This document shows, one piece after another, positions 8,485 through 18,033 of a stretch of DNA of 64,000 nt. The notes beneath the pieces were generated by a model. It was given only the letters and a program-made list of their open reading frames with translations, was not told the origin of the DNA and did not search any database. Both the position numbers and the translations under genes were made by a program. The stretch covers positions 1-64,000 of IMG/VR virus record IMGVR_UViG_3300042691_020932; one strand, 5' to 3'. The DNA is from a virus. The first letter of the stretch is position 1, and every line of letters starts with the position of its first letter.

Positions 8485-9135
8485 TTACAATGAGTTTAAG
8501 AACTCATTGAATAATGATAACTTATAGTCTTCAAGAATACCTTGATCTACAAGGGTATTAATTTTATTCTTAGTATTTTCAGCCATTTTTTCTCTAAGGA
8601 TGCCACCATCCCAAATCCACTCCTTTCCTTCCATAATTCCTTGAACGAATGCGTCTGGAGCTGAGGGATCGGCAACAATATCAGCAGCAGTTGCGAGCAT
8701 GAAGTCTTCACCGACTTCTTTATAACCTTTATTGTTCTCTCTTAAAGAACCAATACCGCGAGAAGAAACGCCAAGACAAACTCCATCCTTTAAGAGAGAC
8801 TCTGCAATCTTTCCCATTGGTGTGGATAGAATTTGCGCTTTCCCAATAAAATTATTTCCACTACGATAGAGTTCTGTGATTTTATGAGAAACTCTATCTA
8901 AGTTAACTGTAGGTCCATCTGGATGGCCTAGTTCTCCAAGAGCACGTCCTTTTTGAACGTATTGTTCGTTATAACGATTTACTTCACGCTCCATAATCTG
9001 CATTGGATACATTCTTCCATTGCGATTAACGCACTCTGCTTGTAAGAATGGTCCTTTAATATAAAGTTTTTGTTGCTTACCGGTTCCTTCTGTAATAACT
9101 TCAACTTTTTCGATTTCTTCTCTAATTAGTTTCAT
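8485..9135 (-). CDS. 21: gp21 prohead maturation protease
   Basis: Serine protease of the prohead core that cleaves gp22, gp23, gp67 and internal proteins after L/I-x-E sites. Length 216 (T4 212). Candidate catalytic residues are H71 in GHPDGPT, a serine at 124 or 125 in GVSSRGIG, and an aspartate in AADIVADP (152 or 156). The ATG overlaps the stop codon of the upstream gene (TAATG), indicating coupled translation. Confidence 0.93.
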   Translation of the reverse strand: MKLIREEIEKVEVITEGTGKQQKLYIKGPFLQAECVNRNGRMYPMQIMEREVNRYNEQYVQKGRALGELGHPDGPTVNLDRVSHKITELYRSGNNFIGKAQILSTPMGKIAESLLKDGVCLGVSSRGIGSLRENNKGYKEVGEDFMLATAADIVADPSAPDAFVQGIMEGKEWIWDGGILREKMAENTKNKINTLVDQGILEDYKLSLFNEFLNSL

Positions 9136-9686
9136 TAGGCATCTCCTGAAATTTGTACTTGTTGGTAATACAGAGTTCCTGCACCTACACCATATGCAGA
9201 AACTTTATTTGAATTAATTACAGTAGCATCTGTTGAAGAGAATGCTGTGACAATTCCACTTGAATTATAATTAACAGTCATTCGTGTCTGATAGTAACCA
9301 CCTACCCCAGAAGAAATATCTACAGATAAAACTTGCTGGTGTGTGAAGTTGTAATATGATTGTCCTGTTGCAGTTAGTGTAACATAATCACCGACTCCAA
9401 ATGGTACTTGTGTTCCTTCTGGAACTGTAACAATTGTTGTTGTGCCGGTAGTTACGCCTACAACTTTATTTGAAGCTTTTGTTAAACCCAGAGTGGCAGA
9501 TTCTCCAGATGAAACATAGTAATCTGCAGAAGTTGCCGATGGATTTCCGCCTACAGAAATATGCGCTGCACCACCAACTGCAACCACTCTCAAAACACTA
9601 GATTGTACTGAAAAAGCAGATGAAGTTGATGCAGCACCTGCAGTAAATGTAAATGAGGAACCCGCCCCAACTGGTCTATGAGCCAT
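9135..9686 (-). CDS. Unknown beta-rich protein in the head gene cluster
   Basis: A 183-residue protein rich in Ser, Gly, Thr and Val, with no charged helices, repeated short strands and the look of a virion surface or fibre-like protein. I do not recognise a family. It is transcribed from its own late promoter and translationally coupled to gp21. Candidate roles are head decoration or a minor capsid component; this is inference from position and composition only. Confidence 0.82.
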   Translation of the reverse strand: MAHRPVGAGSSFTFTAGAASTSSAFSVQSSVLRVVAVGGAAHISVGGNPSATSADYYVSSGESATLGLTKASNKVVGVTTGTTTIVTVPEGTQVPFGVGDYVTLTATGQSYYNFTHQQVLSVDISSGVGGYYQTRMTVNYNSSGIVTAFSSTDATVINSNKVSAYGVGAGTLYYQQVQISGDA

Positions 9687-9710
9687 TATTTTTAATAATA
9701 CACTTTTAGT

Positions 9711-9718
9711 TATTTATT
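9711..9718 (-). promoter_or_regulatory. Late promoter (AATAAATA) for the 183-residue gene and gp21
   Basis: Minus-strand AATAAATA 25 bases upstream of the ATG at 9686, in the gap after the 425-residue gene. Confidence 0.7.
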
Positions 9719-9721
9719 AAT

Positions 9722-10999
9722 TTATCTTTGTTCAATCCAGTTCAGAACTGCAAGTGCCTTTTTGTTAGTATTAGGACTTGCACAAACAAGAGTGTAAGTA
9801 TCACTGATTGTTCCAATACCACTTCTACCTAACTGAAGTGCTGCTCTAACATCAAGATCAACTAGAGTCCCACCACTACCACCAATCACAAAACCACTCA
9901 AAAGATCACTTCCACCAGATACTGCTGTTTGAGTAATATTATACTGCATAAAAGAGTTTGGATCGGGATGATCTACCCAAGTTCCTCCAGTCAATGTTGC
10001 ATTTTGTAAAAGTTGCCAATAAACATTCGTATTATCATTAGTTGCTGCCTGTAATGATCTCAAAAGCATCACACCAGTTAGGTTATTAGACTTTAGACGA
10101 ATGCTTATAATTGGATAGAATGTATCTGAAGATGGCATCGTTGTCCCTGTGATGGGATTTGATATACTCAAAAGAGTTCCAAGTTTCTCTGGTTCTCCTT
10201 CCTGAATCAGAGAATTAGAACCCTGATACATGTAATGAGTTCCTGCAACACCTGTTATATTTTCTATCTCAAGTCTAATCGGTAAGAATGGAGTAGAACA
10301 CCACACTCCTGGATTTGTATTTGAGTTCTCAAAAGTATGGGATGCAATAGTCTCATTCTTCATCAACCAAGCAAATTCTATAATGCCAGCACCATACCAT
10401 TCATAATTGATGGAAATCATTTGTTGTTTTGTTGGATCTGCAGTCACTCCAGTCCAACCATTTCCATCAAACTTTTCACCATTCCAATCATCCCTGTATA
10501 CTCTAGTTTCTGTAACAATTCCAGTTACACTACTGCGAATTACATAAGAATATGTTCCTCCATCATCCTCAAAATAAACACCGTTGTTTTCATCAAACAA
10601 TCCAAATCTTCTGCGAATACCTACCTGTGGAGTATCAAGACGAATTGCAAATGCAAGAGTTGCTCCTCTACCAGGAATGTATCTCATTACATTCTTGGTT
10701 TGACGAACAATTTTACTACCAGCAGTAGAACCAACTTGCATGATTACATTACTGGCATTTGCATTAAATGTTGCAGTTCCAACTCCAACTATTCTTTCAT
10801 CCCATACATCAGTCTCTTTACCATACTGGAAGGTGTTAAAAAATACTGTTTGATATGGAGATATTTTAAATCTGTTGTTGTTAGTGAATTGAGGTCTCCA
10901 GTCCGTCTGGTTTCCCCAGTGATCTGCGATGTTGAAAACCTCAAAGAGACTTCTTTCTTGATTTAGAAAGTCTTGTGTATTCTTATTCCACTGAGCCAT
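9722..10999 (-). CDS. Unknown structural-type protein (425 aa)
   Basis: A 425-residue protein with no family that I can name. It opens with MAQWNKNTQDFLNQERSLFEV and has aromatic, beta-rich sequence (WGNQTDWRPQF, YFEDDGGTYSYVIRSS, INYEWYGAGIIEFAWLM). It lies three bases downstream of the capsid-targeted 106-residue gene in the late head cluster, so it is probably virion-associated. A lectin-like or capsid-fibre role is possible but not shown. Confidence 0.85.
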   Translation of the reverse strand: MAQWNKNTQDFLNQERSLFEVFNIADHWGNQTDWRPQFTNNNRFKISPYQTVFFNTFQYGKETDVWDERIVGVGTATFNANASNVIMQVGSTAGSKIVRQTKNVMRYIPGRGATLAFAIRLDTPQVGIRRRFGLFDENNGVYFEDDGGTYSYVIRSSVTGIVTETRVYRDDWNGEKFDGNGWTGVTADPTKQQMISINYEWYGAGIIEFAWLMKNETIASHTFENSNTNPGVWCSTPFLPIRLEIENITGVAGTHYMYQGSNSLIQEGEPEKLGTLLSISNPITGTTMPSSDTFYPIISIRLKSNNLTGVMLLRSLQAATNDNTNVYWQLLQNATLTGGTWVDHPDPNSFMQYNITQTAVSGGSDLLSGFVIGGSGGTLVDLDVRAALQLGRSGIGTISDTYTLVCASPNTNKKALAVLNWIEQR

Positions 11000-11001
11000 T
11001 A

Positions 11002-11322
11002 TTAATCAATCCATTCCAACTTTGATGGGTGATATCTTTTTGCGTTTCTAATATTGAAATTCTTTTCAGTTACGGGATAAATCTGATGAACAACTGCTCC
11101 TGGATAATCTCCCTGAAGTTGTTCTCCTAAATCTCTTTTAGATGGAATTCCACTTTTAGTAACTAATTCCATTCTATATAAACTTCCTTGCCACAAAACA
11201 TCTGCAACATACTCTTCTCCAACCTGTTGTGGTGTTTCTGATTGGGAGTTAATGTAAAGATTTCCGTTAAAGTCTCCGGAAATATTTACAGATTCTGAGA
11301 TGAATTGTTTGAAGGATTTCAT
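11002..11322 (-). CDS. Putative internal head protein with capsid-targeting leader
   Basis: A 106-residue protein beginning MKSFKQFISES. This closely parallels the T4 capsid-targeting sequence of internal proteins and Alt (MKTYQEFIAE), which is removed by gp21 after the Glu; cleavage here would fall after E10. The body (residues about 35-95) has VADVLWQGSLYRMELV followed by PSKRDLGEQLQGDYPGAVV. A related domain occurs in the 570-residue protein between gp16 and gp17. It overlaps the gp67-like gene by ATGA, placing it in the prohead operon. Confidence 0.75.
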   Translation of the reverse strand: MKSFKQFISESVNISGDFNGNLYINSQSETPQQVGEEYVADVLWQGSLYRMELVTKSGIPSKRDLGEQLQGDYPGAVVHQIYPVTEKNFNIRNAKRYHPSKLEWID

Positions 11323-11489
11323 TCTTCTTCTATTTCCTCTTCTGGTTCGCTATTAAACATTGAGTTCGCCACTTCGGGTCTAAATTCATCAACCTTTTCT
11401 GCAGCTTTAGCGAATAGAAGGTCTTTGATTTTGTCACTAATTTGTGAAGGTGCCTCATCTGAGACAATCATATCCATTAAATCATCCAT
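11319..11489 (-). CDS. 67: gp67-like small prohead core protein
   Basis: A 56-residue acidic reading frame that fills the gap after gp20. It starts MDDLMDMIVSDEAPSQISDK and ends in a run of Glu. T4 gp67 (80 residues) is likewise a small acidic core protein encoded directly after gp20. Identity is inferred from position, size and composition; cyanophage homologues at this site are annotated this way as far as I recall. It has a perfect late promoter 29 bases upstream and an ATGA overlap with the next gene. Confidence 0.65.
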   Translation of the reverse strand: MDDLMDMIVSDEAPSQISDKIKDLLFAKAAEKVDEFRPEVANSMFNSEPEEEIEEE

Positions 11490-11517
11490 AGTTATAAATG
11501 TAATCAGTAATCGTTTT

Positions 11518-11525
11518 TATTTATA
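11518..11525 (-). promoter_or_regulatory. Late promoter (TATAAATA) for the gp67-like operon
   Basis: Perfect minus-strand TATAAATA that overlaps the gp20 stop codon, upstream of the gp67-like ATG at 11489. Confidence 0.78.
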
Positions 11526-13218
11526 TCTCCCCACCCTTAGGCATTTCTGCAATTTTTCCACTTGCTTCAGTTGCTTTTCCTTGGGCGTCCAAGTTTGGTT
11601 CCATTACTGGTTGACCCAAATCCATTCCCGATGCTTGTTGTCCCGAATCCAGTGGCATACCTGTCATTGGATCTACGGGAGCATTTGGATCTGGAATAAC
11701 TCCATCCTTAATTTCTTTCTTGATGATTTTATCCTGCTCTAGAATTTCCTCATCGGTTTGGCGAAGAATTTTACGTCTTACATAATCTTGAGAGAAATAT
11801 TTTCCAACGTATGGCTCAGCAATTTGTACCATACCAAGTCTTTCATTCAGCAACTCTGCATCCTTAAGTTCCGCAAAATGATTATCATACAAGAAGTCAT
11901 ATTGGATATGTTCGTCCATTCTATTCCAATCTTCTGGGGTAATGATATTTTTTAGGATTAATTGAGTCCTCAACATATCACTAAACATATAAGAAAATCT
12001 TTTTCTTAAACGAGAAACAAATTTGCTGAACTTAACTTCATCTCTTAGAATTTCTGAAGAACGACCAAGATTAAATCCACCCTCTCCATCCATTCTTGAA
12101 GGAGGAACATTTAGAGAACGATAAAGTTTCTTTTTAAAATATTCAATATCAGTAATCTCTCCAAGATTCTGACCTCCAGGAAGTGTAGAAATTTCTGTAC
12201 CTCTACCCCCTTCCCTTCTTGGAAGCCAAAAATCTTCAAGCATTGCCATGAATTTCTTATCATCACGAATTTCTCCAGTGTTTGCATCATATACTTGTTT
12301 GTTACGATAACGCATCATTACATCACGGAGATATTGTTCTGCCTTAACTTTTGGAAGATTGCCTACATCAATATAGAAAATTCTACGTTCTGGAGCACGA
12401 GATAAACGATAAATTACCAAAGAGTCTTCAATCATTCTTAGTTGATTGAGTGACTTGATTGCCTTATGGAGATATGAAAGAGTTGATCCTTTATTTCTAT
12501 CAACAAGACCAGAAGTGCAATATGTTACGGAATCTTTTGTCATTTTGATTCCAGCATTTGAACCACCAAGAGTTCCAGGTGCTGGAGTTCCTGTTGGATA
12601 TGTCATCTTTGGTTGATAGACGAAATACTCATCAATTTCTGGAAAATCGAAATCCATTGGATTATCGATATTTCTATTTGAAATTCTTAATCTATCATCT
12701 TCCTTTTTCTTTGCCTGACGTACATAACGCATTTTCATTGCGTCAATGTATCTTAGTTCTTGAATTCCTTCGTGAGGATTTTTTAGATCTATTACTTTAT
12801 GGTAGTATAATCTACCATCAACATACCAATTCCTATAGATTTCGTGGGATTTCTTATCAAAATCTAAAAGTTCTAAAATATACTTAAATTCTTCTCTAAT
12901 TTTTTTCTTAATGCCATCGCTAGCATTGAGATTATCCAAGTCAATCTGAACTGGACTATCGTTAGTATCTGATACAATAGCCTCATTTACAATATCTTCA
13001 ATGGCACTATCGCACTCTGGATGAAGTGCCATTTCGCGATACCTTTTAATAAGGTCAAACTCTGTTCTATATACTCCCTCAATATCTACATATGAACCAA
13101 AAAATCCACTAGTTAAATAGTGGTCAACCCCGTCCTCCTTATTGGGAGGAACGGGGGATACTGAAGTTGGCGATAATGGTTCATTATCTTCAATAGAAAA
13201 ACCAAAAAGTTTTGCCAT
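11521..13218 (-). CDS. 20: gp20 portal vertex protein
   Basis: Dodecameric portal at the unique head vertex; DNA enters through it and the neck attaches to it. It has 565 residues (T4 524). The central region is strongly family-like: LIKRYREMALHPECDSAIEDIVNEA early on, APERRIFYIDVGNLPKVKAEQYL in the middle, and GGFNLGRSSEILRDEVKFSKF later. The C-terminus is extended by a Pro/Gly/Met-rich tail. It has its own late promoter, which overlaps the gp19 stop. Confidence 0.96.
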   Translation of the reverse strand: MAKLFGFSIEDNEPLSPTSVSPVPPNKEDGVDHYLTSGFFGSYVDIEGVYRTEFDLIKRYREMALHPECDSAIEDIVNEAIVSDTNDSPVQIDLDNLNASDGIKKKIREEFKYILELLDFDKKSHEIYRNWYVDGRLYYHKVIDLKNPHEGIQELRYIDAMKMRYVRQAKKKEDDRLRISNRNIDNPMDFDFPEIDEYFVYQPKMTYPTGTPAPGTLGGSNAGIKMTKDSVTYCTSGLVDRNKGSTLSYLHKAIKSLNQLRMIEDSLVIYRLSRAPERRIFYIDVGNLPKVKAEQYLRDVMMRYRNKQVYDANTGEIRDDKKFMAMLEDFWLPRREGGRGTEISTLPGGQNLGEITDIEYFKKKLYRSLNVPPSRMDGEGGFNLGRSSEILRDEVKFSKFVSRLRKRFSYMFSDMLRTQLILKNIITPEDWNRMDEHIQYDFLYDNHFAELKDAELLNERLGMVQIAEPYVGKYFSQDYVRRKILRQTDEEILEQDKIIKKEIKDGVIPDPNAPVDPMTGMPLDSGQQASGMDLGQPVMEPNLDAQGKATEASGKIAEMPKGGEI

Positions 13219-13246
13219 AATTTATTTGATACTTTTAACTTTAGAC

Positions 13247-13254
13247 TATTTATT
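13247..13254 (-). promoter_or_regulatory. Late promoter of gp20 (AATAAATA)
   Basis: Minus-strand AATAAATA 29 bases upstream of the gp20 ATG, overlapping the gp19 stop codon. Confidence 0.7.
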
Positions 13255-13819
13255 ATGCTTCTTCAGTACTAGGAGTCCAGTATTGAACTTGGAAGTCAAC
13301 GGTGAACTCTTCAATAGTATCGGAACTATCATAAGAAAGATCAATTGCAGAAACGCTAGTTGGGAAAATATCAAAGAATTTATAAGTTGCTGCAACTTGA
13401 AGACCACTTCCAAAAGGAGTATTCTTTCCAGTGGTGCTCTTAGATCTCTTAAATTGCTTTACGAATGCATCACACATGTAGTTTGCTGGGTTTGAAAAAC
13501 CACTGGCGTCACCATACTGTCCGATAGACTGCATCCACTTTTCCATAGCATCACGGATTTCAAATTTCTCATCATTAATAATGGTAACAGTCCAAACATC
13601 AAATGTTCTATCACCTGCAACCTTAAAGATTCTTCCTCTAAAAGGTACATCAATTGAACCAATATTGGATGCTGGAAGTGCAGCAGCTTTACATAGAATT
13701 GGGAAGTTGTTAGTTAAATTGATTCCAGAAGGCGGAGTTGGAATAGTTACCTCAAATAGATTGGGCCTAGCGCCTCCGCCAATGAGTGCTGATTTGAAGT
13801 CCTGAATGTTGTGTGCCAT
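13253..13819 (-). CDS. 19: gp19 tail tube protein
   Basis: Polymerises into the inner tail tube. It has 188 residues (T4 163). Family features include the N-terminal FKSALIGGGARPNLFEV, the VPFRGRIFKVAGDRTFDVWTVTIINDE segment and the C-terminal FTVDFQVQYW. It has a strong ribosome site (TAGGAGGAAC) in the 34-base gap after gp18. Adjacent to gp18 and gp20 in the standard order. Confidence 0.94.
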   Translation of the reverse strand: MAHNIQDFKSALIGGGARPNLFEVTIPTPPSGINLTNNFPILCKAAALPASNIGSIDVPFRGRIFKVAGDRTFDVWTVTIINDEKFEIRDAMEKWMQSIGQYGDASGFSNPANYMCDAFVKQFKRSKSTTGKNTPFGSGLQVAATYKFFDIFPTSVSAIDLSYDSSDTIEEFTVDFQVQYWTPSTEEA

Positions 13820-13853
13820 TTTTTAGTTCCTCCTAGGTTTTGTTCTATTTAAA

Positions 13854-16055
13854 TCAAACTGTACCAGCTACTTCTTCAAAACTTACTCCAGTTCTGGTTG
13901 CAACAAAAGTAAGAGTTACATAGTTAATTGATTTTGCAGGTTTCAGGAAAATATCTGCTCTAAATTCATTGTTATCAATAACGTCAGGAGTATTGTTAGA
14001 AGCATCACAGACAACTAGGAATCCATACAGACCTCTCTTTGCCTGAACATCGCGGAGATATGGTTCAACGATGTTTCTAAAGTTAGCTCTAGTGATCTCA
14101 TCGTTCAGTTCAAAGAGTTGAGCCTCTGCACTTCTTTGGAGTGCTTGCTCGATCGTTAGGAATAGACGGCGAACATTGATTCTATCAAATGCTGATGCAT
14201 ACCCCAAGGCAGTCTTATCACCAAAGAGAAGAATGCCTAATCCAGGTTGATTAATAACAGCATTAATTCTTTGTGGATATAGTTGATCTCTTTGAGCTTT
14301 ATTTGGATTGTATGCTAACTTAATCGCATTATTAAGAATACCACGTTGTTGTCCTGCGGGGGAGAACCAAGGATATGCAACAATACTAGTTCTAACCATC
14401 AATCCAGCAATATCTGGGTTACAGGGAATATAGCGGAACTTATTGTTGAATCTATCGTAAGTATACTTATATCCAGAATCAAACACTGCATAAGATGAAG
14501 AAGAAAGTGGGGAGAAGAACTCAAGAACGTTGTCTGTCTGAGTATCTGCATTTGTAATATCAACAACATCTGCACGATGTGGTGAAATTACGGCAACACA
14601 ATCTTTTCTAGAATTTGCGATTGAAATCAGATGATTTGCTTTTGCTTGAGATTCAAACTTGTTAGGCATTCCAGGACCCATGATCAAGTAATCAACTTGA
14701 ATCTCATCTCTGTTTGAGAACAGATTGTAAGCAGTAAACAGGTCTCCCAGAGTTGCTTGCATTCCAGTTCCATTATCACCATAGTCCTTACCACCGCTTA
14801 GATTGTAAGTAACATTTCCAAGAGCACTGAAAGTTATGTCTTGAGTTGGTTTGTTCCAAAGACCTTCAGAATTGGTGAATTCAGTGAATGCAGTAGAGAA
14901 TCCTGTTGCAACAACTGGTTCGTTTACATTTAACTCATCGGATGGATTGTCTCCAACATAAACATAGTTTGAGTATGTTGCAAGATACTCTTTCCACCAA
15001 ATTCTCTGTGGAGCACTGATTGCAGACACTGCATCAGATGCTTTAGAAAGTCCAACGTGCTTTTCTACTAGATTTCCTTGAATTCCAGTAACGGTTCCAG
15101 TGTCATCAACAATAACTACGTGAATTTCGTCACTCTTACCATTTCTGTTTGCTGCATACTGTGATGTACCTGGTTTTGGTGCAATTGAGCTCCAATAAAT
15201 TGCAGTGTTTGTTAGAGATAGTGTTTGCTCGTTGTACCAGTCCTTAATTGGTGCGGTTCCGGTATTAATAGTAGCAAAAGTTGTTCCAACACCCGCATTA
15301 GTAATTAAGTTTACAACTAAATTTCCACCACCAGTTGCTGGCTTAAATGATCTCAGGCGTGAGTTTGGAGCGTATGTGATGGTGGTTGTTGTATTATTTG
15401 TTGAAACTAAGGAAATGACTTTTACATCAACCGTATCTGTTCCAATACCAGTAATAATTCCCTTCAGATATCCATTAAAGACTGAAGTTGTACCAACACC
15501 TGCTGATGGAACATCAACAAGCGTTGTTGTGATACCCATACCTACAGTTGCCAAACTTGCAAAAGTTGGACCAACTTTTAGGATTTGGTCTGCTTTGTCG
15601 TCAATAACACAAACTTTTAAATTATTAGCCCAACGACCTGGGTTTTTTGCTGCAAAGATATAATTAGCAATATCGTCTGCATAATTCGCCTCATAATCAT
15701 CGAAGTTCTTGATTTTGAGGGTTGGTTCACCTGCAGTAGAAACTCCAGCAGCGTTACGGATTGCATTAGCATTTGCCAGATTTGCACCATCTACTCTTGC
15801 AACCTTTAGAACACCACCGTATGACAAGAAGGATGATGCACTCATCCAATACTCATATTGAGCGTCTGTTGAGATTGGCTTACCAAATGTCTTGATTAGT
15901 TCGTTCTCTGTTGTAATATCAATTGCATCCTCAACGGGACCAATTGCAAAAGGACCAGCAATCGCTCCAATATTATCTAATACATTATCAGCTCTTCCTA
16001 CAGTTAGATCAACCTCCCTTACAAGTACACCGGGAGATAATTGAGGAGTCGCCAT
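13854..16055 (-). CDS. 18: gp18 contractile tail sheath protein
   Basis: Contractile outer tail. It has 733 residues (T4 659). The N-terminal SPGVLVREVDLTVG is the classic sheath start, and the C-terminal half has the conserved RRLFLTIEQALQRSAEAQLFELN stretch followed by ALGYASAFDRINVRRL-like elements. The extra length lies in a variable Thr/Val-rich insertion at about residues 150-330 that in T4 would be the outward domain. It has a late promoter and a GGAG site upstream. Confidence 0.96.
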   Translation of the reverse strand: MATPQLSPGVLVREVDLTVGRADNVLDNIGAIAGPFAIGPVEDAIDITTENELIKTFGKPISTDAQYEYWMSASSFLSYGGVLKVARVDGANLANANAIRNAAGVSTAGEPTLKIKNFDDYEANYADDIANYIFAAKNPGRWANNLKVCVIDDKADQILKVGPTFASLATVGMGITTTLVDVPSAGVGTTSVFNGYLKGIITGIGTDTVDVKVISLVSTNNTTTTITYAPNSRLRSFKPATGGGNLVVNLITNAGVGTTFATINTGTAPIKDWYNEQTLSLTNTAIYWSSIAPKPGTSQYAANRNGKSDEIHVVIVDDTGTVTGIQGNLVEKHVGLSKASDAVSAISAPQRIWWKEYLATYSNYVYVGDNPSDELNVNEPVVATGFSTAFTEFTNSEGLWNKPTQDITFSALGNVTYNLSGGKDYGDNGTGMQATLGDLFTAYNLFSNRDEIQVDYLIMGPGMPNKFESQAKANHLISIANSRKDCVAVISPHRADVVDITNADTQTDNVLEFFSPLSSSSYAVFDSGYKYTYDRFNNKFRYIPCNPDIAGLMVRTSIVAYPWFSPAGQQRGILNNAIKLAYNPNKAQRDQLYPQRINAVINQPGLGILLFGDKTALGYASAFDRINVRRLFLTIEQALQRSAEAQLFELNDEITRANFRNIVEPYLRDVQAKRGLYGFLVVCDASNNTPDVIDNNEFRADIFLKPAKSINYVTLTFVATRTGVSFEEVAGTV

Positions 16056-16087
16056 GTTTTTCTCCGTAATCTCAGTTAACTAAAAAT

Positions 16088-16095
16088 TATTTATT
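16088..16095 (-). promoter_or_regulatory. Late promoter of gp18 (AATAAATA)
   Basis: Minus-strand AATAAATA 33 bases upstream of the gp18 ATG, between the zinc-finger gene and gp18. Confidence 0.72.
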
Positions 16096-16138
16096 AAAAA
16101 CTTACTTTACGTGGGAGGAAACATGACGTGAATGCAAT

Positions 16139-16369
16139 TTACCAGTCAGGATAATCAAACTCAGAGAAATTCTTTACTGTCTTTCTTCCTTCAGTGATTC
16201 TTTTTATCGTACATTCCTTACACTCATATGAATATGAAGATGCTACAGGACCTCTATCTTTGCGGGTTCTATAAAACTCTCCAATTAAGTTTTTAATCTC
16301 CCCACATACTCTGCATTTTCTATCAGCAAGTAAAAGATGACCTAACCTTATTTGTTTATCTAGTTCCAT
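16139..16369 (-). CDS. Small zinc-finger protein coupled to terminase gp17
   Basis: A 76-residue protein with two CxxC pairs (C19/C22 in CRVCGEIK and C50/C53 in YECKECTIKR) around a basic stretch with EFYRTRKDRG. The pattern resembles the zinc-binding part of treble-clef proteins such as phage endonuclease VII relatives, but no HNH catalytic residues are seen, so I do not call it a nuclease. The ATG at 16369 shares its first base with the gp17 stop (TAATG). A GTG six codons upstream would also be open but lacks that coupling. Confidence 0.75.
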   Translation of the reverse strand: MELDKQIRLGHLLLADRKCRVCGEIKNLIGEFYRTRKDRGPVASSYSYECKECTIKRITEGRKTVKNFSEFDYPDW

Positions 16370-18018
16370 TAGGATAAGTATTCCCACATATAAGCACGAT
16401 CTCCATATTCATCCACATACCATCTATCCCCATCACTATCAGTAAAACTTGTCTCATCTATACCATCATTAATAAAACCAAATGGAGACATATCCTGTTC
16501 TATTTGGTTTTTTTGTTCTTCGTATAATCTTTTTCTTACATCCTGATCGGTAAGTTCTTTAAAATAATCTTGCGCCACCAACCATGCATATATTACTAAA
16601 CACATTGCAAGGTCGTCATTACATCCTTCTTCAGCCTCAAAGGAGTTATGTTTTTGAATGAATGTTGTAAGTTCTGAAATGATTTCATAATCATTGAGAA
16701 AGAGTTTACTTTCTTCAATCATTGTCTTGAGATTTAAGCATCCAACTTTTTTCACAGTCTTAGACATCTTAACGCCAAGTTGGGTTTTCTTTCCTGAAAA
16801 TCCCTGACCGACAATCTGACCTGCTCTACCTCTCATAGAACACATGAGAAGATTATTATATTCCAAGTCATATTGAAGAATACTTGCTACTTGATCTCCA
16901 ACATCATTTACCTCACATAAAATATAAGCATTATTGTATGCTGTTGCTGCCTCATGAATTATGCTTGGAAAAAGCATAGGTTTAATTTCATTGTTTCTAT
17001 ACTTCGCAACTACTCTATGTGGGAATTGTGTTATATCAATAATAGTAAATGCGGAGTAATCATTCCCAACACCTCTAGCAACGTCTACAGTGATGAGGTA
17101 ATCATGATTCTCCTCAGGATCCACATAAACGTCCAAACCCGCGCTACGGGTCTTGGGGGCATCGTATACGAGGGTTCTGAGTTTAGATGGTGCAATAAGA
17201 GTATCAACAGAACCTAAGAATTCACATTCAAACTCAACCTTGAATTGTTGATCGGAAGTGTTTGCAATTGTTTGCTTTTTCCACTCCTCATCTCTTCCTG
17301 GTACTTCACTCCAATGAACGTCCGTGAAGACGTATTCATTTTTACCTTTTTCTGCATCGTGCCACATTCGGTAGAAATGATTCATACCGTGTGGAGTAGA
17401 AACAATTATAACTTTGGTTTGTTTACCTGAAGTAATTGTTGGATAAACTGATGCAAAGAATGAGTCTGCAATGTGATTGGGAACGAACGCAAATTCGTCC
17501 AAAAATAGAATATTGAATGACATACCACGAACTGCAGAAGCAGAAGTAGAAGCAGCCAAGATTTTACTTCCATTCTCCAATTCCAAGGAACCTTTGTTCC
17601 AGGATATGATTCCTTGTTGCATCCACTTCGGTAGATTTTCATAAGCAGTTTGCAGTCTGTCTAAGAGCTCTCTTGCTGTTGCTGCTTTGTTTGCAAGAAT
17701 ACCAATATTCACATTATCATTAAAAACTGCATAATGTAATAGAAAAGATACGACAGTTGTTGATTTGCCAGTCTGTCGTGGCATCTTGCAGATATTAAAT
17801 CTATGATTGTGGAAATTATTAATTAACTTCTCTTGAAAATGATATGGTTTGAATGTTTGAAGACCATGATCCAAGGTTACAATTTTTACATAATTATTTG
17901 CAAAGTAAACTGGGTCGTCTTTACATCTTACAAATTCAAGAATCTGTTCTTGAGTAAATTCGATAGGTGTATTCGCTTTTTTTAAAAGCGGATTACCAAG
18001 ATAAACATCATTTGACAT
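16369..18018 (-). CDS. 17: gp17 terminase large subunit
   Basis: ATP-driven packaging motor and headful nuclease docking on the gp20 portal. It has 549 residues (T4 610). Walker A RQTGKST is at 81-87; the Walker B ILFLDE is at about 170-175. The C-terminal RNase H-like nuclease shows D311 in TVDVARG, an acidic pair in CEVNDVGD (368-372) and NDDLAM near the end. It is 15 bases downstream of the 570-residue gene. Confidence 0.96.
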   Translation of the reverse strand: MSNDVYLGNPLLKKANTPIEFTQEQILEFVRCKDDPVYFANNYVKIVTLDHGLQTFKPYHFQEKLINNFHNHRFNICKMPRQTGKSTTVVSFLLHYAVFNDNVNIGILANKAATARELLDRLQTAYENLPKWMQQGIISWNKGSLELENGSKILAASTSASAVRGMSFNILFLDEFAFVPNHIADSFFASVYPTITSGKQTKVIIVSTPHGMNHFYRMWHDAEKGKNEYVFTDVHWSEVPGRDEEWKKQTIANTSDQQFKVEFECEFLGSVDTLIAPSKLRTLVYDAPKTRSAGLDVYVDPEENHDYLITVDVARGVGNDYSAFTIIDITQFPHRVVAKYRNNEIKPMLFPSIIHEAATAYNNAYILCEVNDVGDQVASILQYDLEYNNLLMCSMRGRAGQIVGQGFSGKKTQLGVKMSKTVKKVGCLNLKTMIEESKLFLNDYEIISELTTFIQKHNSFEAEEGCNDDLAMCLVIYAWLVAQDYFKELTDQDVRKRLYEEQKNQIEQDMSPFGFINDGIDETSFTDSDGDRWYVDEYGDRAYMWEYLS

Positions 18019-18033
18019 AATAAAACCTACTTA

